Shown here: in pieces, positions 1 through 7,194 of the stretch
Layout: every line of letters starts with the position of its first letter
Position numbering within the stretch: the stretch's first letter is position 1
Assembly (NCBI GenBank): GCA_003225295.1
Contig: QHYZ01000049.1
Coordinates: forward strand, 1-64,000
Direction: 5' to 3'
Source of the DNA: Acidobacteriota bacterium
GTDB taxonomy: Bacteria; Acidobacteriota; Terriglobia; Acidiferrales; UBA7541
DNA: 64,000 nucleotides
Notes under the pieces: model-generated
The model's database searches: none
Seen by the model: the letters and a program-made list of their open reading frames with translations, nothing else
Told to the model about the DNA's origin: nothing
Translations under genes and position numbers: made by a program

Positions 1-686
1 TCGCTGGGGTCGGCGGTTTGGGCGGATCACGTTCTCGACGGCGATCTGGCTTACGAGGTCGACGCGCGGCAGATTCCGGAAAGTTGGCCCACGGCTATGT
101 GCCGTTGCGCAAGGCGACGCCCTACGAAGAGCCGGTACGCAAGGAGCTGGAGGGCGAGGTCTACACGCTCAATCCGGAACTTGTTGGCTGGGCGTTCCGC
201 CTGACGAAGGATCTAGCACTTCCCGATTTCGATTCTTTGCGCAGTTCGCGAGCGCGCTTCGCCGGATTTCCGAATGCGCTGAGGCCACCATTCGTCACAC
301 GGGGCGACACGCTCTCGTCGAGTACCTTCTGGCACGGCTCAAAAATGAATGAGTGGGCCAACGCATGGACGAGCTACTACACTGGCGGCAAAGGGAATTA
401 CATGATTTCAGCCATGGAAGACACCGGCACGATGCAGGCGCTCACCTTCTTGAGTCAAGCCAGTCGCGTGGATTTGCAGCGCGTATTGGTGCTGCGCACA
501 GTAAGCAATTACGACCGCGAGCCGCCGGGCATGAGCGTTACCGACAGCCTGAAGACGATGGTATCCGGCAACTACTCGGCTTACTTTCCTGCTTTGGAAG
601 CGGCTCAGACCCTCGGCGATAAGGTGGTGCGGGAGATTGTCGAACATTGGGCTGATCGCGAATCCACGCTTCCACATCAGCCGTAG
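1..686 (+). pseudogene. Purine nucleoside permease (NUP family), 3' part, frameshifted
   Basis: This is the C-terminal part of a NUP-family purine nucleoside permease, a family related to the nucleoside phosphorylase fold and linked to nucleoside uptake. The recognisable stretch runs from GYVPLRKATPYE to the end and includes EDTGTMQAL, RVLVLRTVSNYD and a typical C-terminus. The first 90 bases carry matching sequence (SLGSAVWADHVLDGD, then ESWPT) in frame 1, whereas everything after about base 93 is in frame 3. One extra G at the ACGG of 91-94 would join ESWPT to GYVPL in one frame. The gene is therefore cut by the window edge and broken by a one-base loss, or contains a sequencing error there. 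It converges on the purine operon, which fits a role in feeding purines into it. Confidence 0.75.
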
Positions 687-873
687 GCGACCAGCAATTG
701 TTTTTTTTGCGAGCCGCGCATGAGGGCAATTCTTTTGCGATTCTGCGTTGACGCCGGGTTACTCCGGAGCCTATAGTGGCGCACACTTTTGTTTGAGGAG
801 AGCCCGCTTGCCTGCGGGGACACGTGATGCGGGAAGGATACGGCCCGTTCAATCGGTCGAAGTGAAATGCAGC

Positions 874-2112
874 TCAAGCGGACAGCTTCGCCAGTGACTC
901 CGCTAGCACCAGCGTGCCCCGGGAGATATCTTCCGGGGCTGCGTATTCATCGGGGCGATGGCTGTAACCATGGCGGCAGGGAATGAAGAGCATGCCGGTC
1001 GGGGCGATGCGCGAAATAAAAAGCGAATCGTGGTAGGCGCGGCTCACCATCTCGAGAAACGCGACTTCATGCTTGCGGCAGGAATCGGAGAAAGCTGCGC
1101 GCACCTCGGGCGCGCAATCCGCCGGAGCATCGGCATTGAGCAATTTCGGCTGAATCGAAACGTGGCGTTTCGCGGCAAGATTTTGCCATGCGCTCTCGAT
1201 CAATTGCATAACGCGATCGCGCCGCGCTTGATTGGTGTCGCGGATGTCGAGAGTCAGGTGGACGCGGCTGGGAATGCTGTTCACCGCTCCGGGAAAGACT
1301 TCACAGACACCGACGGTGGCGACGGTATCGCCAGCTCCGCTCGTGCGCGCTGCGTTTTCGATGGCTAGAACCAGCTCGGCGGCCGCACAAAGCGCGTCTT
1401 TGCGGTCCGGCATGAGCACTCCACCGGCATGCCCGCCGGCTCCCTCGACTGAAATGCGAAGACTGGCGGGCGCTGCGATGCTCATCACGATTCCGAGGGG
1501 TGTCTGGGTGCGTTCGAGGAGCGGACCCTGCTCGATGTGCAATTCAAGGAACGCCTTGTAATAGCCTGTCGGTAGTTTCACATCCTGAAGATTTCCGTGG
1601 AGGCCGGCTTTTCTGCGAACCTCGTCTAGCGATTCGCCGTCGCCATCCGTCAAGCGTCCGGCGGCGTCCGCGGAAACGGTTCCCGAGAGTAATCGGCTTC
1701 CCAGGCAGCCGATGCCGAAGCGCGTTGGTTCTTCGGTCGCAAACACAAGAAGTTCGAGCGAATTCTTGGGCCGGAATCCAGCCCGCTGCAGCGCGCGGAG
1801 CGCTTCGAGACCGCCAAGGACTCCAACGACCCCGTCGTACTTGCCGGCGTTGGGAATTGCATCCATGTGCGAGCCTGTGCCGACGGCTGGCGCCGCAGGA
1901 TCGGCCCCGTTCCAGCGGGCAAAGATATTTCCAATGGCATCCTGTCGCACCGTGAGCCCGGCCTCCTCGCAACGTGAGATCAGCCAGGTGCGAGCTTTCA
2001 AGTCCGACGGCGTGAAAACGATTCTCGTGACCGCAGGCGGCGCCGCGTCCGAAAAAGAGGCCAGCGTTTCCAGTTCAGCAAGCAAGCGGTGCTGATCAAT
2101 TTCCAATCTCAT
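874..2112 (-). CDS. Ureidoglycolate amidohydrolase (M20/hydantoinase-carbamoylase family)
   Basis: This enzyme probably hydrolyses (S)-ureidoglycolate to glyoxylate, CO2 and two ammonia, the last ureide step. Its 412 residues form an M20-type metallohydrolase. Metal-ligand motifs are GSHMDAIP (His82), KYDG (Asp93), TEEPTRFG (Glu127/128), LHIEQG (His192) and the C-terminal GYSHRPDEY (His385). The signatures EEPTRFGIGCLGSRLL, GAGGHAGGVLMP and SRAYHDSLF closely resemble, from memory, the plant ureidoglycolate amidohydrolase and differ from the allantoate amidohydrolase two genes upstream. The ATG at 2112 overlaps the stop of the ureidoglycine gene by four bases (ATGA), indicating translational coupling. 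It is the last gene of the purine operon. A generic N-carbamoyl amino acid hydrolase is the alternative, made unlikely by the context. Confidence 0.87.
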   Translation of the reverse strand: MRLEIDQHRLLAELETLASFSDAAPPAVTRIVFTPSDLKARTWLISRCEEAGLTVRQDAIGNIFARWNGADPAAPAVGTGSHMDAIPNAGKYDGVVGVLGGLEALRALQRAGFRPKNSLELLVFATEEPTRFGIGCLGSRLLSGTVSADAAGRLTDGDGESLDEVRRKAGLHGNLQDVKLPTGYYKAFLELHIEQGPLLERTQTPLGIVMSIAAPASLRISVEGAGGHAGGVLMPDRKDALCAAAELVLAIENAARTSGAGDTVATVGVCEVFPGAVNSIPSRVHLTLDIRDTNQARRDRVMQLIESAWQNLAAKRHVSIQPKLLNADAPADCAPEVRAAFSDSCRKHEVAFLEMVSRAYHDSLFISRIAPTGMLFIPCRHGYSHRPDEYAAPEDISRGTLVLAESLAKLSA

Positions 2113-2855
2113 TTCTTCGCGTCGCCGAGAGGATGCCGGTTCCAGTCTTTATAAATAAGATACTTGGCAGGCACTTTTCCAAGGGCTCCGAACCATTGGG
2201 GACACCACGGCCCCATCCAGATGAAGTCGCCAGCCGCGACGGGATACCAGGAATCGCTGAGCCGGTAAATGCCGCTTCCTTCGAGCATGATCAGTCCATG
2301 CTCCATTACATGCATTTCCACCATGCTGAGCGAGGCGCCAGGCTGGTACACCATGGTATTTACGGCAAAATCAAAACTCGGGTCGTCAGGAAGCAGACAC
2401 TTGACCTGCAGATCGGGGTCATCATCAAGAGTGTGGAAAGAAACGGCGTCTTCGCTGGATACCAGCAGGCGTGGCGGTTTGGCAGTCTCCAGTGGTTGGT
2501 ATCGTTTTTCAATCACTGCGACGCGGCTCTTTTCCTTGGCGAGGACACGATGCGGCAGCTTTTCGGGCAAGTACGCGTAACCGCGCATACCGAGGTCGTG
2601 TCGTTTCTTTCCGACTTGCAGGACAATGGCGCCCTCCATCACATAGAGGAATCGCTGGGCGGCGGCGGAGGCCAATTCGCCTTGCGGCTCGAGCTCAGCA
2701 GTGTATTCGGCAAACGCCGCGCCAAGCGCGGGGCCAATGTGAACGACGGCGGAGGCATTCTTCATGCCGGGCAGAGCGGTGCGCACAAAGGTGTCGGGAG
2801 TGAGAAGCAAGTGGTTGCGCTGACCAGAGCTGCGCGTTTGACCTAGGTTATGCAC
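2109..2855 (-). CDS. (S)-ureidoglycine aminohydrolase, bicupin
   Basis: The product is a 248-residue double-cupin protein that would release ammonia from (S)-ureidoglycine to give (S)-ureidoglycolate, with Mn2+ in the C-terminal cupin. The metal motif EMHVMEHG supplies Glu180, His182 and His186, and WCPQWFGALGK supplies Gln220; these match the known Glu-His-His-Gln set of this family. The N-terminal cupin (about residues 55-115) lacks a comparable metal set. The start is a GTG at 2855 that overlaps the 3' end of the allantoate amidohydrolase gene by 8 bases, and the stop overlaps the next start by 4. It sits between allantoate and ureidoglycolate amidohydrolases, in exact pathway order. Confidence 0.93.
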   Translation of the reverse strand: MHNLGQTRSSGQRNHLLLTPDTFVRTALPGMKNASAVVHIGPALGAAFAEYTAELEPQGELASAAAQRFLYVMEGAIVLQVGKKRHDLGMRGYAYLPEKLPHRVLAKEKSRVAVIEKRYQPLETAKPPRLLVSSEDAVSFHTLDDDPDLQVKCLLPDDPSFDFAVNTMVYQPGASLSMVEMHVMEHGLIMLEGSGIYRLSDSWYPVAAGDFIWMGPWCPQWFGALGKVPAKYLIYKDWNRHPLGDAKK

Positions 2856-4113
2856 GGCACGTCCTTCCGAGAAATTCCCGCGAGGCGGCCAGCTGCGTCA
2901 GCAAATGAAGCCCGCACTCCAGCGCTTTCGCGACGTCGTCGAGATACACCGATTCCAATGGGTCGTGGCTGATGCCCCCGGGGGTTCGCAAAAAAATCAT
3001 TGCCGCGGGAATTTTTTCCGCGATGATCATGGCATCATGGCCCGCGCCGCTGGCCATGCGATGAGGCTCGCAACCAGCTTTTTGAATGGCATGCCCGATC
3101 TGCGCCGCCAGGAAAGGATCCATCGCCACAGCATGCTGGGCAAGGAGCGTCCGCCACCTCAAGGTCACACCGCGGCGCGCGGCGATCGAGTCGGCTTGCC
3201 GAATCAACTCGTCCACAGCTTCAGTGCGCGCACCATCTGAAGCGTGGCGAATATCCAGCATGGCGCGCGCTTCTCCGGCAATCACGTTCGTCGCGCCGGG
3301 CTTGGCTTCAAGGAATCCCACGGTCGACACGATTCCCGGAGTGCGCTGTGCCAAGTTCTCGACTGCGAGAATCCACTCCGCAGCCGCGGCCAGTGCATCG
3401 TGCCTCAGATTCATGGGTGTCGTTCCGGCGTGGTTCGCTTGCCCTGAAAATGTAAATTCCAAGCGGTTTTGGCCAACGATAGCTTCCACAACTCCGAGTG
3501 GCCGCCCCAAATGTTCAAGCACCGGCCCTTGCTCGATGTGAAATTCAATATATGCCAAGACATCATCTCCGAACGCCGCTTTGGAAATCTCACTCGGATT
3601 CAGCCCAAAATCTTGAATCGCCTTGCGAACGGATACGCCATCATCATCTTTGCGGTCGAGAAGTTCTTGGTCGATTTGGCCAACCAGTGCGCGGCTTCCG
3701 ATGAACGGAACGTCGAACCGCACTCCCTCTTCTTCCGAAAAGCCAATGACCTCGATCCCAAACGGGAGCCTCCGGTCCCCCAGCGATTCCACCAGCCCAA
3801 CCGCCAGCACTACTCCCAGAATTCCGTCGAAGGCCCCGGCATTCGGGACGGTGTCCAGATGCGATCCAACCAGGATTCGCGGCGCTCCGGGCAATGTCCC
3901 AGGATAAAATCCCCGCAAATTGCCAACTGCATCTACCGATACGGTCATGCCCAGGGCTTTCATCCAGGAAGAAACTTCCCAGTGACAATCACGCATCGGC
4001 GCAGAAAGAAACGTCCGCTTCGTCGAGCCTGGGTCTTCTGAAAACGACGCAAGCTTCCGGCAGCGTGCGGTAACCTGTTCCGCTAGATTTGCAAAACCGC
4101 TGGTCGTCAGCAC
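2848..4113 (-). CDS. allC: Allantoate amidohydrolase
   Basis: This 421-residue M20/hydantoinase-carbamoylase enzyme would convert allantoate to (S)-ureidoglycine, CO2 and ammonia. Visible metal motifs are GSHLDTVP (His85), GAFDG (Asp96), FSEEEGVRF (Glu128/129) and EFHIEQGP (His191), with GISHDPLE near the C-terminus giving the last histidine. The dimerisation-domain motif ANHAGTTPM binds substrate carboxylate in relatives. The VRFDVPFIGS segment separates it from the ureidoglycolate enzyme, which has EEPTRFG at that point. It lies 38 bases downstream of the urate oxidase gene and overlaps the next gene, so it belongs to the same transcript. An N-carbamoyl-L-amino-acid hydrolase would look similar; context decides for allantoate. 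Confidence 0.92.
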   Translation of the reverse strand: MLTTSGFANLAEQVTARCRKLASFSEDPGSTKRTFLSAPMRDCHWEVSSWMKALGMTVSVDAVGNLRGFYPGTLPGAPRILVGSHLDTVPNAGAFDGILGVVLAVGLVESLGDRRLPFGIEVIGFSEEEGVRFDVPFIGSRALVGQIDQELLDRKDDDGVSVRKAIQDFGLNPSEISKAAFGDDVLAYIEFHIEQGPVLEHLGRPLGVVEAIVGQNRLEFTFSGQANHAGTTPMNLRHDALAAAAEWILAVENLAQRTPGIVSTVGFLEAKPGATNVIAGEARAMLDIRHASDGARTEAVDELIRQADSIAARRGVTLRWRTLLAQHAVAMDPFLAAQIGHAIQKAGCEPHRMASGAGHDAMIIAEKIPAAMIFLRTPGGISHDPLESVYLDDVAKALECGLHLLTQLAASREFLGRTCRA

Positions 4114-4151
4114 TGGATTCTACCTTTGCTCACGCACACGCTTCGTTGGAC

Positions 4152-4970
4152 TCAGAACTCCCGGATAAGCTTCGCTGCCACCCAGCCCGCTACAACGAGG
4201 GCCAGCAGAATCTGCCAGCCGTAGCGGTTCCCGTAGGTCGCAACTGGAAAATGATTGCTCAGCATCAAAAAGACAGCCGGCACGGCCATAAACGTATTGT
4301 GCTTGGACCGCAATTTCGCTTGCGCGCCCAGCGACGGGTCGAACTTCTCACCCGCTGCCGCCGCCGCGACCATCTTGCGCTGCGCGGGAAGAATCGAGAA
4401 CCACACGTTGGCGGTCATGATGGTGCCGAAGATCGCTCCCACATGGATGTACGCGGCGCGGCCGCTGAACACGTGCATCAATCCCCAAGCCACGGCCGCC
4501 GTCATCACCAAACCAAATCCCGCGAACATCGCCTGTGACCTTCCGAGCGGTGAACGCACAGCTAGGTCGTAAATGAACCAGCCCGCCACCAGGGTACCGC
4601 ATCCGATCGCCACACCCGCTTGCTTGGGAATGTCCGCAACGTCCGGATCAATAAGCCCATCCCCCAGGTAATACACGAGCACGAGGAGAACCATGCCGCC
4701 CAGCCACGTCATCAACGCTTCCCAGCGAAACCAGTGGACCTGCTGCGGCAGAACGCCCAGCGACTCTTGTTTCTCTACGGAGTAGAAACCTCCGCTGTGC
4801 ACCATCCACACCGCCGAAGCTGTTTCGCTCACCGCCACTTTCTTTTCGAGCCTTCCGAACTGGCCGTCCAGCCAGGTGAAGTAGTACGTCTGCCCGAGCC
4901 ACATGATCCCCGCGAAAACGTGAAACCACCGCACAGTGAGGTTTAGCCATTCTCGGATCGCAGAACTCAT
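4152..4970 (-). CDS. puuD: Membrane urate oxidase, PuuD type, without the cytochrome c domain
   Basis: The product oxidises urate to 5-hydroxyisourate, if it works like the PuuD family. It has 272 residues with about seven or eight hydrophobic segments, starting with VRWFHVFAGIMWLGQTYYF, and further segments at about residues 90-110, 120-140, 150-170, 180-200 and 240-265. It corresponds to the urate oxidase N-terminal (DUF989-like) membrane part of PuuD. Full-length PuuD ends in a cytochrome c domain with a CxxCH heme site; this protein stops right after the last helix (AAKLIREF) and no CxxCH is found in or just after it. The electron acceptor must then be a separate protein or the quinone pool (inference). 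It sits 1 base from the HIU hydrolase gene. Confidence 0.88.
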   Translation of the reverse strand: MSSAIREWLNLTVRWFHVFAGIMWLGQTYYFTWLDGQFGRLEKKVAVSETASAVWMVHSGGFYSVEKQESLGVLPQQVHWFRWEALMTWLGGMVLLVLVYYLGDGLIDPDVADIPKQAGVAIGCGTLVAGWFIYDLAVRSPLGRSQAMFAGFGLVMTAAVAWGLMHVFSGRAAYIHVGAIFGTIMTANVWFSILPAQRKMVAAAAAGEKFDPSLGAQAKLRSKHNTFMAVPAVFLMLSNHFPVATYGNRYGWQILLALVVAGWVAAKLIREF

Positions 4971-4971
4971 C

Positions 4972-5316
4972 TCAGCTTCCTCGGTACGTGGTGTATCCGT
5001 GGGGACTCAGCAGCAAGGGAATATGAAATTGCGACTCTCCGTCCCGAACCTCGAATGTGACTTCCACCACGGGATAGAATCCCTCCACGCCGCAAGCGGC
5101 GAAATATCTGGAGGTGTCAAACGTCAGGCGATACACGCCTGGCGCGAGCGTTGCACCTTCCGGCAACAATTGGCGGCATCTTCCGTCCTGGTCCGTTTGC
5201 CCGGAACGGAGAGAAGACCATTTGCCGGCAGGATCTTGTCGTTCCAGGCGCACCTGCACACCAGAAGCGGGTTTGCCCGTTGCTGTATCCAGAACGTGCG
5301 TGGAAATTCCACTCAT
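4972..5316 (-). CDS. hiuH: 5-hydroxyisourate hydrolase (transthyretin-like)
   Basis: This protein hydrolyses 5-hydroxyisourate to OHCU. Family marks are STHVLDTATG at the N-terminus with the catalytic histidine, an arginine in the VRLER region, HIPLLLSPHGY and the defining C-terminal tetrapeptide YRGS. I place the start at the ATG at 5316 because it overlaps the stop of the OHCU decarboxylase gene as ATGA, the junction type used throughout this operon; that gives 114 residues, the usual size. A longer reading from 5328 adds MDHG. The next gene downstream makes its substrate, urate oxidase. Confidence 0.95.
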   Translation of the reverse strand: MSGISTHVLDTATGKPASGVQVRLERQDPAGKWSSLRSGQTDQDGRCRQLLPEGATLAPGVYRLTFDTSRYFAACGVEGFYPVVEVTFEVRDGESQFHIPLLLSPHGYTTYRGS

Positions 5317-5825
5317 CCCATGATCCATTTCTTCAAGCGGATGTGCATGATTTGACGCTGCTCCTCACACGCCTCGCGGAGTTCGGTTGCCTGATCATTG
5401 TGCAGCCGGCGGCGCAGAATCTCCAGGATTTCGCTGGCCGATTTTTCCGTCGCGCAAACAATAAAAATCCTCCCGAACTTTTGCTCATACTCGCGATTGC
5501 CCCACTTCAGAGCCATCTGCAAGGCTTCATCCGGTGTGGAAGCTTTCTGTTGCTCTTCGGCCGACCACGAGGAAGACTGCCCCCCAGCAACCTCTTCCGC
5601 AGGCATTTCTCCGATTCGCGGGTGACTCTCGAACGCCTCCAGCCAATCCGTCTTGCCGAGACCGCGCCAAGTTTCATCGGAGGCCGCAAGCAGTGCTGCC
5701 TCGTCGTGCAGCGGCCTTTTCGAGGCCATGGTTGCGGCCCAAGATTTCGAGCCGCAGCAAGGGAGAATCTGGAGAACAGCTTCCTCCTGGGGCAACCCAT
5801 TCCAGCGAGCGAGTACCTCGCTCAT
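5313..5825 (-). CDS. uraD: OHCU decarboxylase (2-oxo-4-hydroxy-4-carboxy-5-ureidoimidazoline decarboxylase)
   Basis: This enzyme decarboxylates OHCU stereospecifically to (S)-allantoin. The all-helical family is recognised by AFESHPRIG (catalytic His and the following PRIG), the SWSAEEQ segment, EYEQKFGRIFIVCATEKS and the C-terminal RRRLHNDQATELREA. The length of 170 residues is normal for the monofunctional form. The ATG at 5825 overlaps the stop of the FAD-subunit gene by four bases, and the stop overlaps the HIU hydrolase start by four, so the two enzymes that handle the unstable urate-oxidation products are translationally coupled. Confidence 0.95.
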   Translation of the reverse strand: MSEVLARWNGLPQEEAVLQILPCCGSKSWAATMASKRPLHDEAALLAASDETWRGLGKTDWLEAFESHPRIGEMPAEEVAGGQSSSWSAEEQQKASTPDEALQMALKWGNREYEQKFGRIFIVCATEKSASEILEILRRRLHNDQATELREACEEQRQIMHIRLKKWIMG

Positions 5826-6700
5826 GCGCGGGTTCTTTCAGTGGCAAGCTTTTCAAGAAACTCGACGACGAGATTGGCAGCCACGGCGGCCCGATAGCGC
5901 GCGGTAGAGCGAATATCGTCGATGGGACGAATCTCTCTCTCTACGCTCTGTCGAACAGTACCGATCAACGATGGCTCGATCTTTTTTCCGGCGAGCGAGC
6001 GCTCCGTTTCATGCAAGCGCAGCGGAATGGGCGCAACGCTTCCCAACGCGAGACGCGCATCCCGAATCGCGCCGTTCGCGATTATCCCCAAAGCGGCGAG
6101 ACAAACCTTGGAAATGGCTTGGGCGTTGCGGGCCCCGACCTTCCGCGCATGGGAAACATATCCTGAGAATCGGCGCGGCAGTGAAATATCTCGAATCAAT
6201 TCATCGGCAGCCAGGGCTGTCTGCTTGTAGCCCTGGTGAAAGTCTCGATAAGCTACTCGGCGGTTCCCGCGCACCGAAATTAGGGTCACTTCCGCATCGT
6301 AGACAAGCAACGCGGGCAGGGAATCGGCGGCGGGAGACGCGTTGGCGATGTTGCCTCCCAGTGTTCCGCGATTTTGATTTGCGATCCCGCCGGTCCATGA
6401 TGCAGCGGCGGCCAGCAAGGGGAATTCCCGTGAAACGTCGTCATGGCCGCGCAGTGCCGTATACGTGCACGCGGCGCCGATGCGGATGGTATCCGGAAAA
6501 ACCTCGATTTGCCGAAGCTCGGGAATATTCCAGATGTTGACCAATTTTCGATTGGGCAGTTTTCCAGCAGAGTACAAAACCATCAGGTCGGTCCCGCCCG
6601 CGATAGGCAGCCACTCGGTCGGCTCGCTTGCCAGCAGCGAAAGAACGACCTGCAAATCGCCGGGCGAAACGAGCCTGAATTCGGCTGGATCGGCTCTCAT
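5822..6700 (-). CDS. xdhB: Xanthine dehydrogenase, FAD-binding subunit
   Basis: This is the medium FAD subunit of a molybdenum hydroxylase of the xanthine dehydrogenase family. It carries the two FAD-contact motifs, IAGGTDLMV near residue 38 and TLGGNIANASPAAD near residue 115, and the CO-dehydrogenase flavoprotein C-terminal domain after about residue 180. I choose the ATG at 6700 because it overlaps the stop of the iron-sulfur gene as ATGA; the longer open frame from 6769 would run back into that gene. The resulting 292 residues match the family. Together with the iron-sulfur and molybdopterin subunits it would oxidise hypoxanthine and xanthine to urate. Confidence 0.93.
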   Translation of the reverse strand: MRADPAEFRLVSPGDLQVVLSLLASEPTEWLPIAGGTDLMVLYSAGKLPNRKLVNIWNIPELRQIEVFPDTIRIGAACTYTALRGHDDVSREFPLLAAAASWTGGIANQNRGTLGGNIANASPAADSLPALLVYDAEVTLISVRGNRRVAYRDFHQGYKQTALAADELIRDISLPRRFSGYVSHARKVGARNAQAISKVCLAALGIIANGAIRDARLALGSVAPIPLRLHETERSLAGKKIEPSLIGTVRQSVEREIRPIDDIRSTARYRAAVAANLVVEFLEKLATERTRA

Positions 6701-7194
6701 TTTCGAACCATGCGCCGCGCCGCCATGGCCACCGCTTCGAAAATCTGCTGGTAACCTGTGCAGCGGCAAAGATTACCTGCAAGTCCCTCGCGTATGTCTG
6801 CCGGTGCAGGCTCAGGTGTTTTCTCCAGCAGATGCACGGCGGCAAGAATCATTCCCGGAGTGCAGATGCCGCACTGCGTGCCGCCGCATTCCAGGAACGC
6901 CTCTTGGAGGGGAATCATTAAGGCCTGCGCCGACATCCCTTCGATGGTAACGATGCTCGCGCCGGTTGCTTGCACCACGGGAACCAGACAGCTATTCACC
7001 AGCATGCCGTCCAGAAGCACGGAGCACGAACCACATTCACCTTCGCCGCAACCTTCCTTCGTGCCCTTTAATGCCAAGTCGTTCCGCAGCACATCCAACA
7101 GTCTTTCCATAGGATGGGCGAGCACCTTCCTGGCCTCGCCGTTGACGGTAAACAGAATTTGGCACTTCGTGCCAGTTCCCGGCGATGGATTCAT
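6697..7194 (-). CDS. xdhC: Xanthine dehydrogenase, [2Fe-2S] subunit
   Basis: This small iron-sulfur subunit of 165 residues relays electrons from molybdopterin to FAD. The plant-type ferredoxin cluster is bound by Cys49, Cys54, Cys57 and Cys69 (KEGCGEGECGSC and the later NSC). The second, helical cluster domain has Cys108, Cys111, Cys143 and Cys145 (GGTQCGICTPGM and GNLCRCTGYQ). All eight ligands are present. The start overlaps the end of the large-subunit gene by four bases and the stop overlaps the FAD-subunit start by four. Subunit letters differ between organisms; the assignment to function is secure. Confidence 0.94.
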   Translation of the reverse strand: MNPSPGTGTKCQILFTVNGEARKVLAHPMERLLDVLRNDLALKGTKEGCGEGECGSCSVLLDGMLVNSCLVPVVQATGASIVTIEGMSAQALMIPLQEAFLECGGTQCGICTPGMILAAVHLLEKTPEPAPADIREGLAGNLCRCTGYQQIFEAVAMAARRMVRK

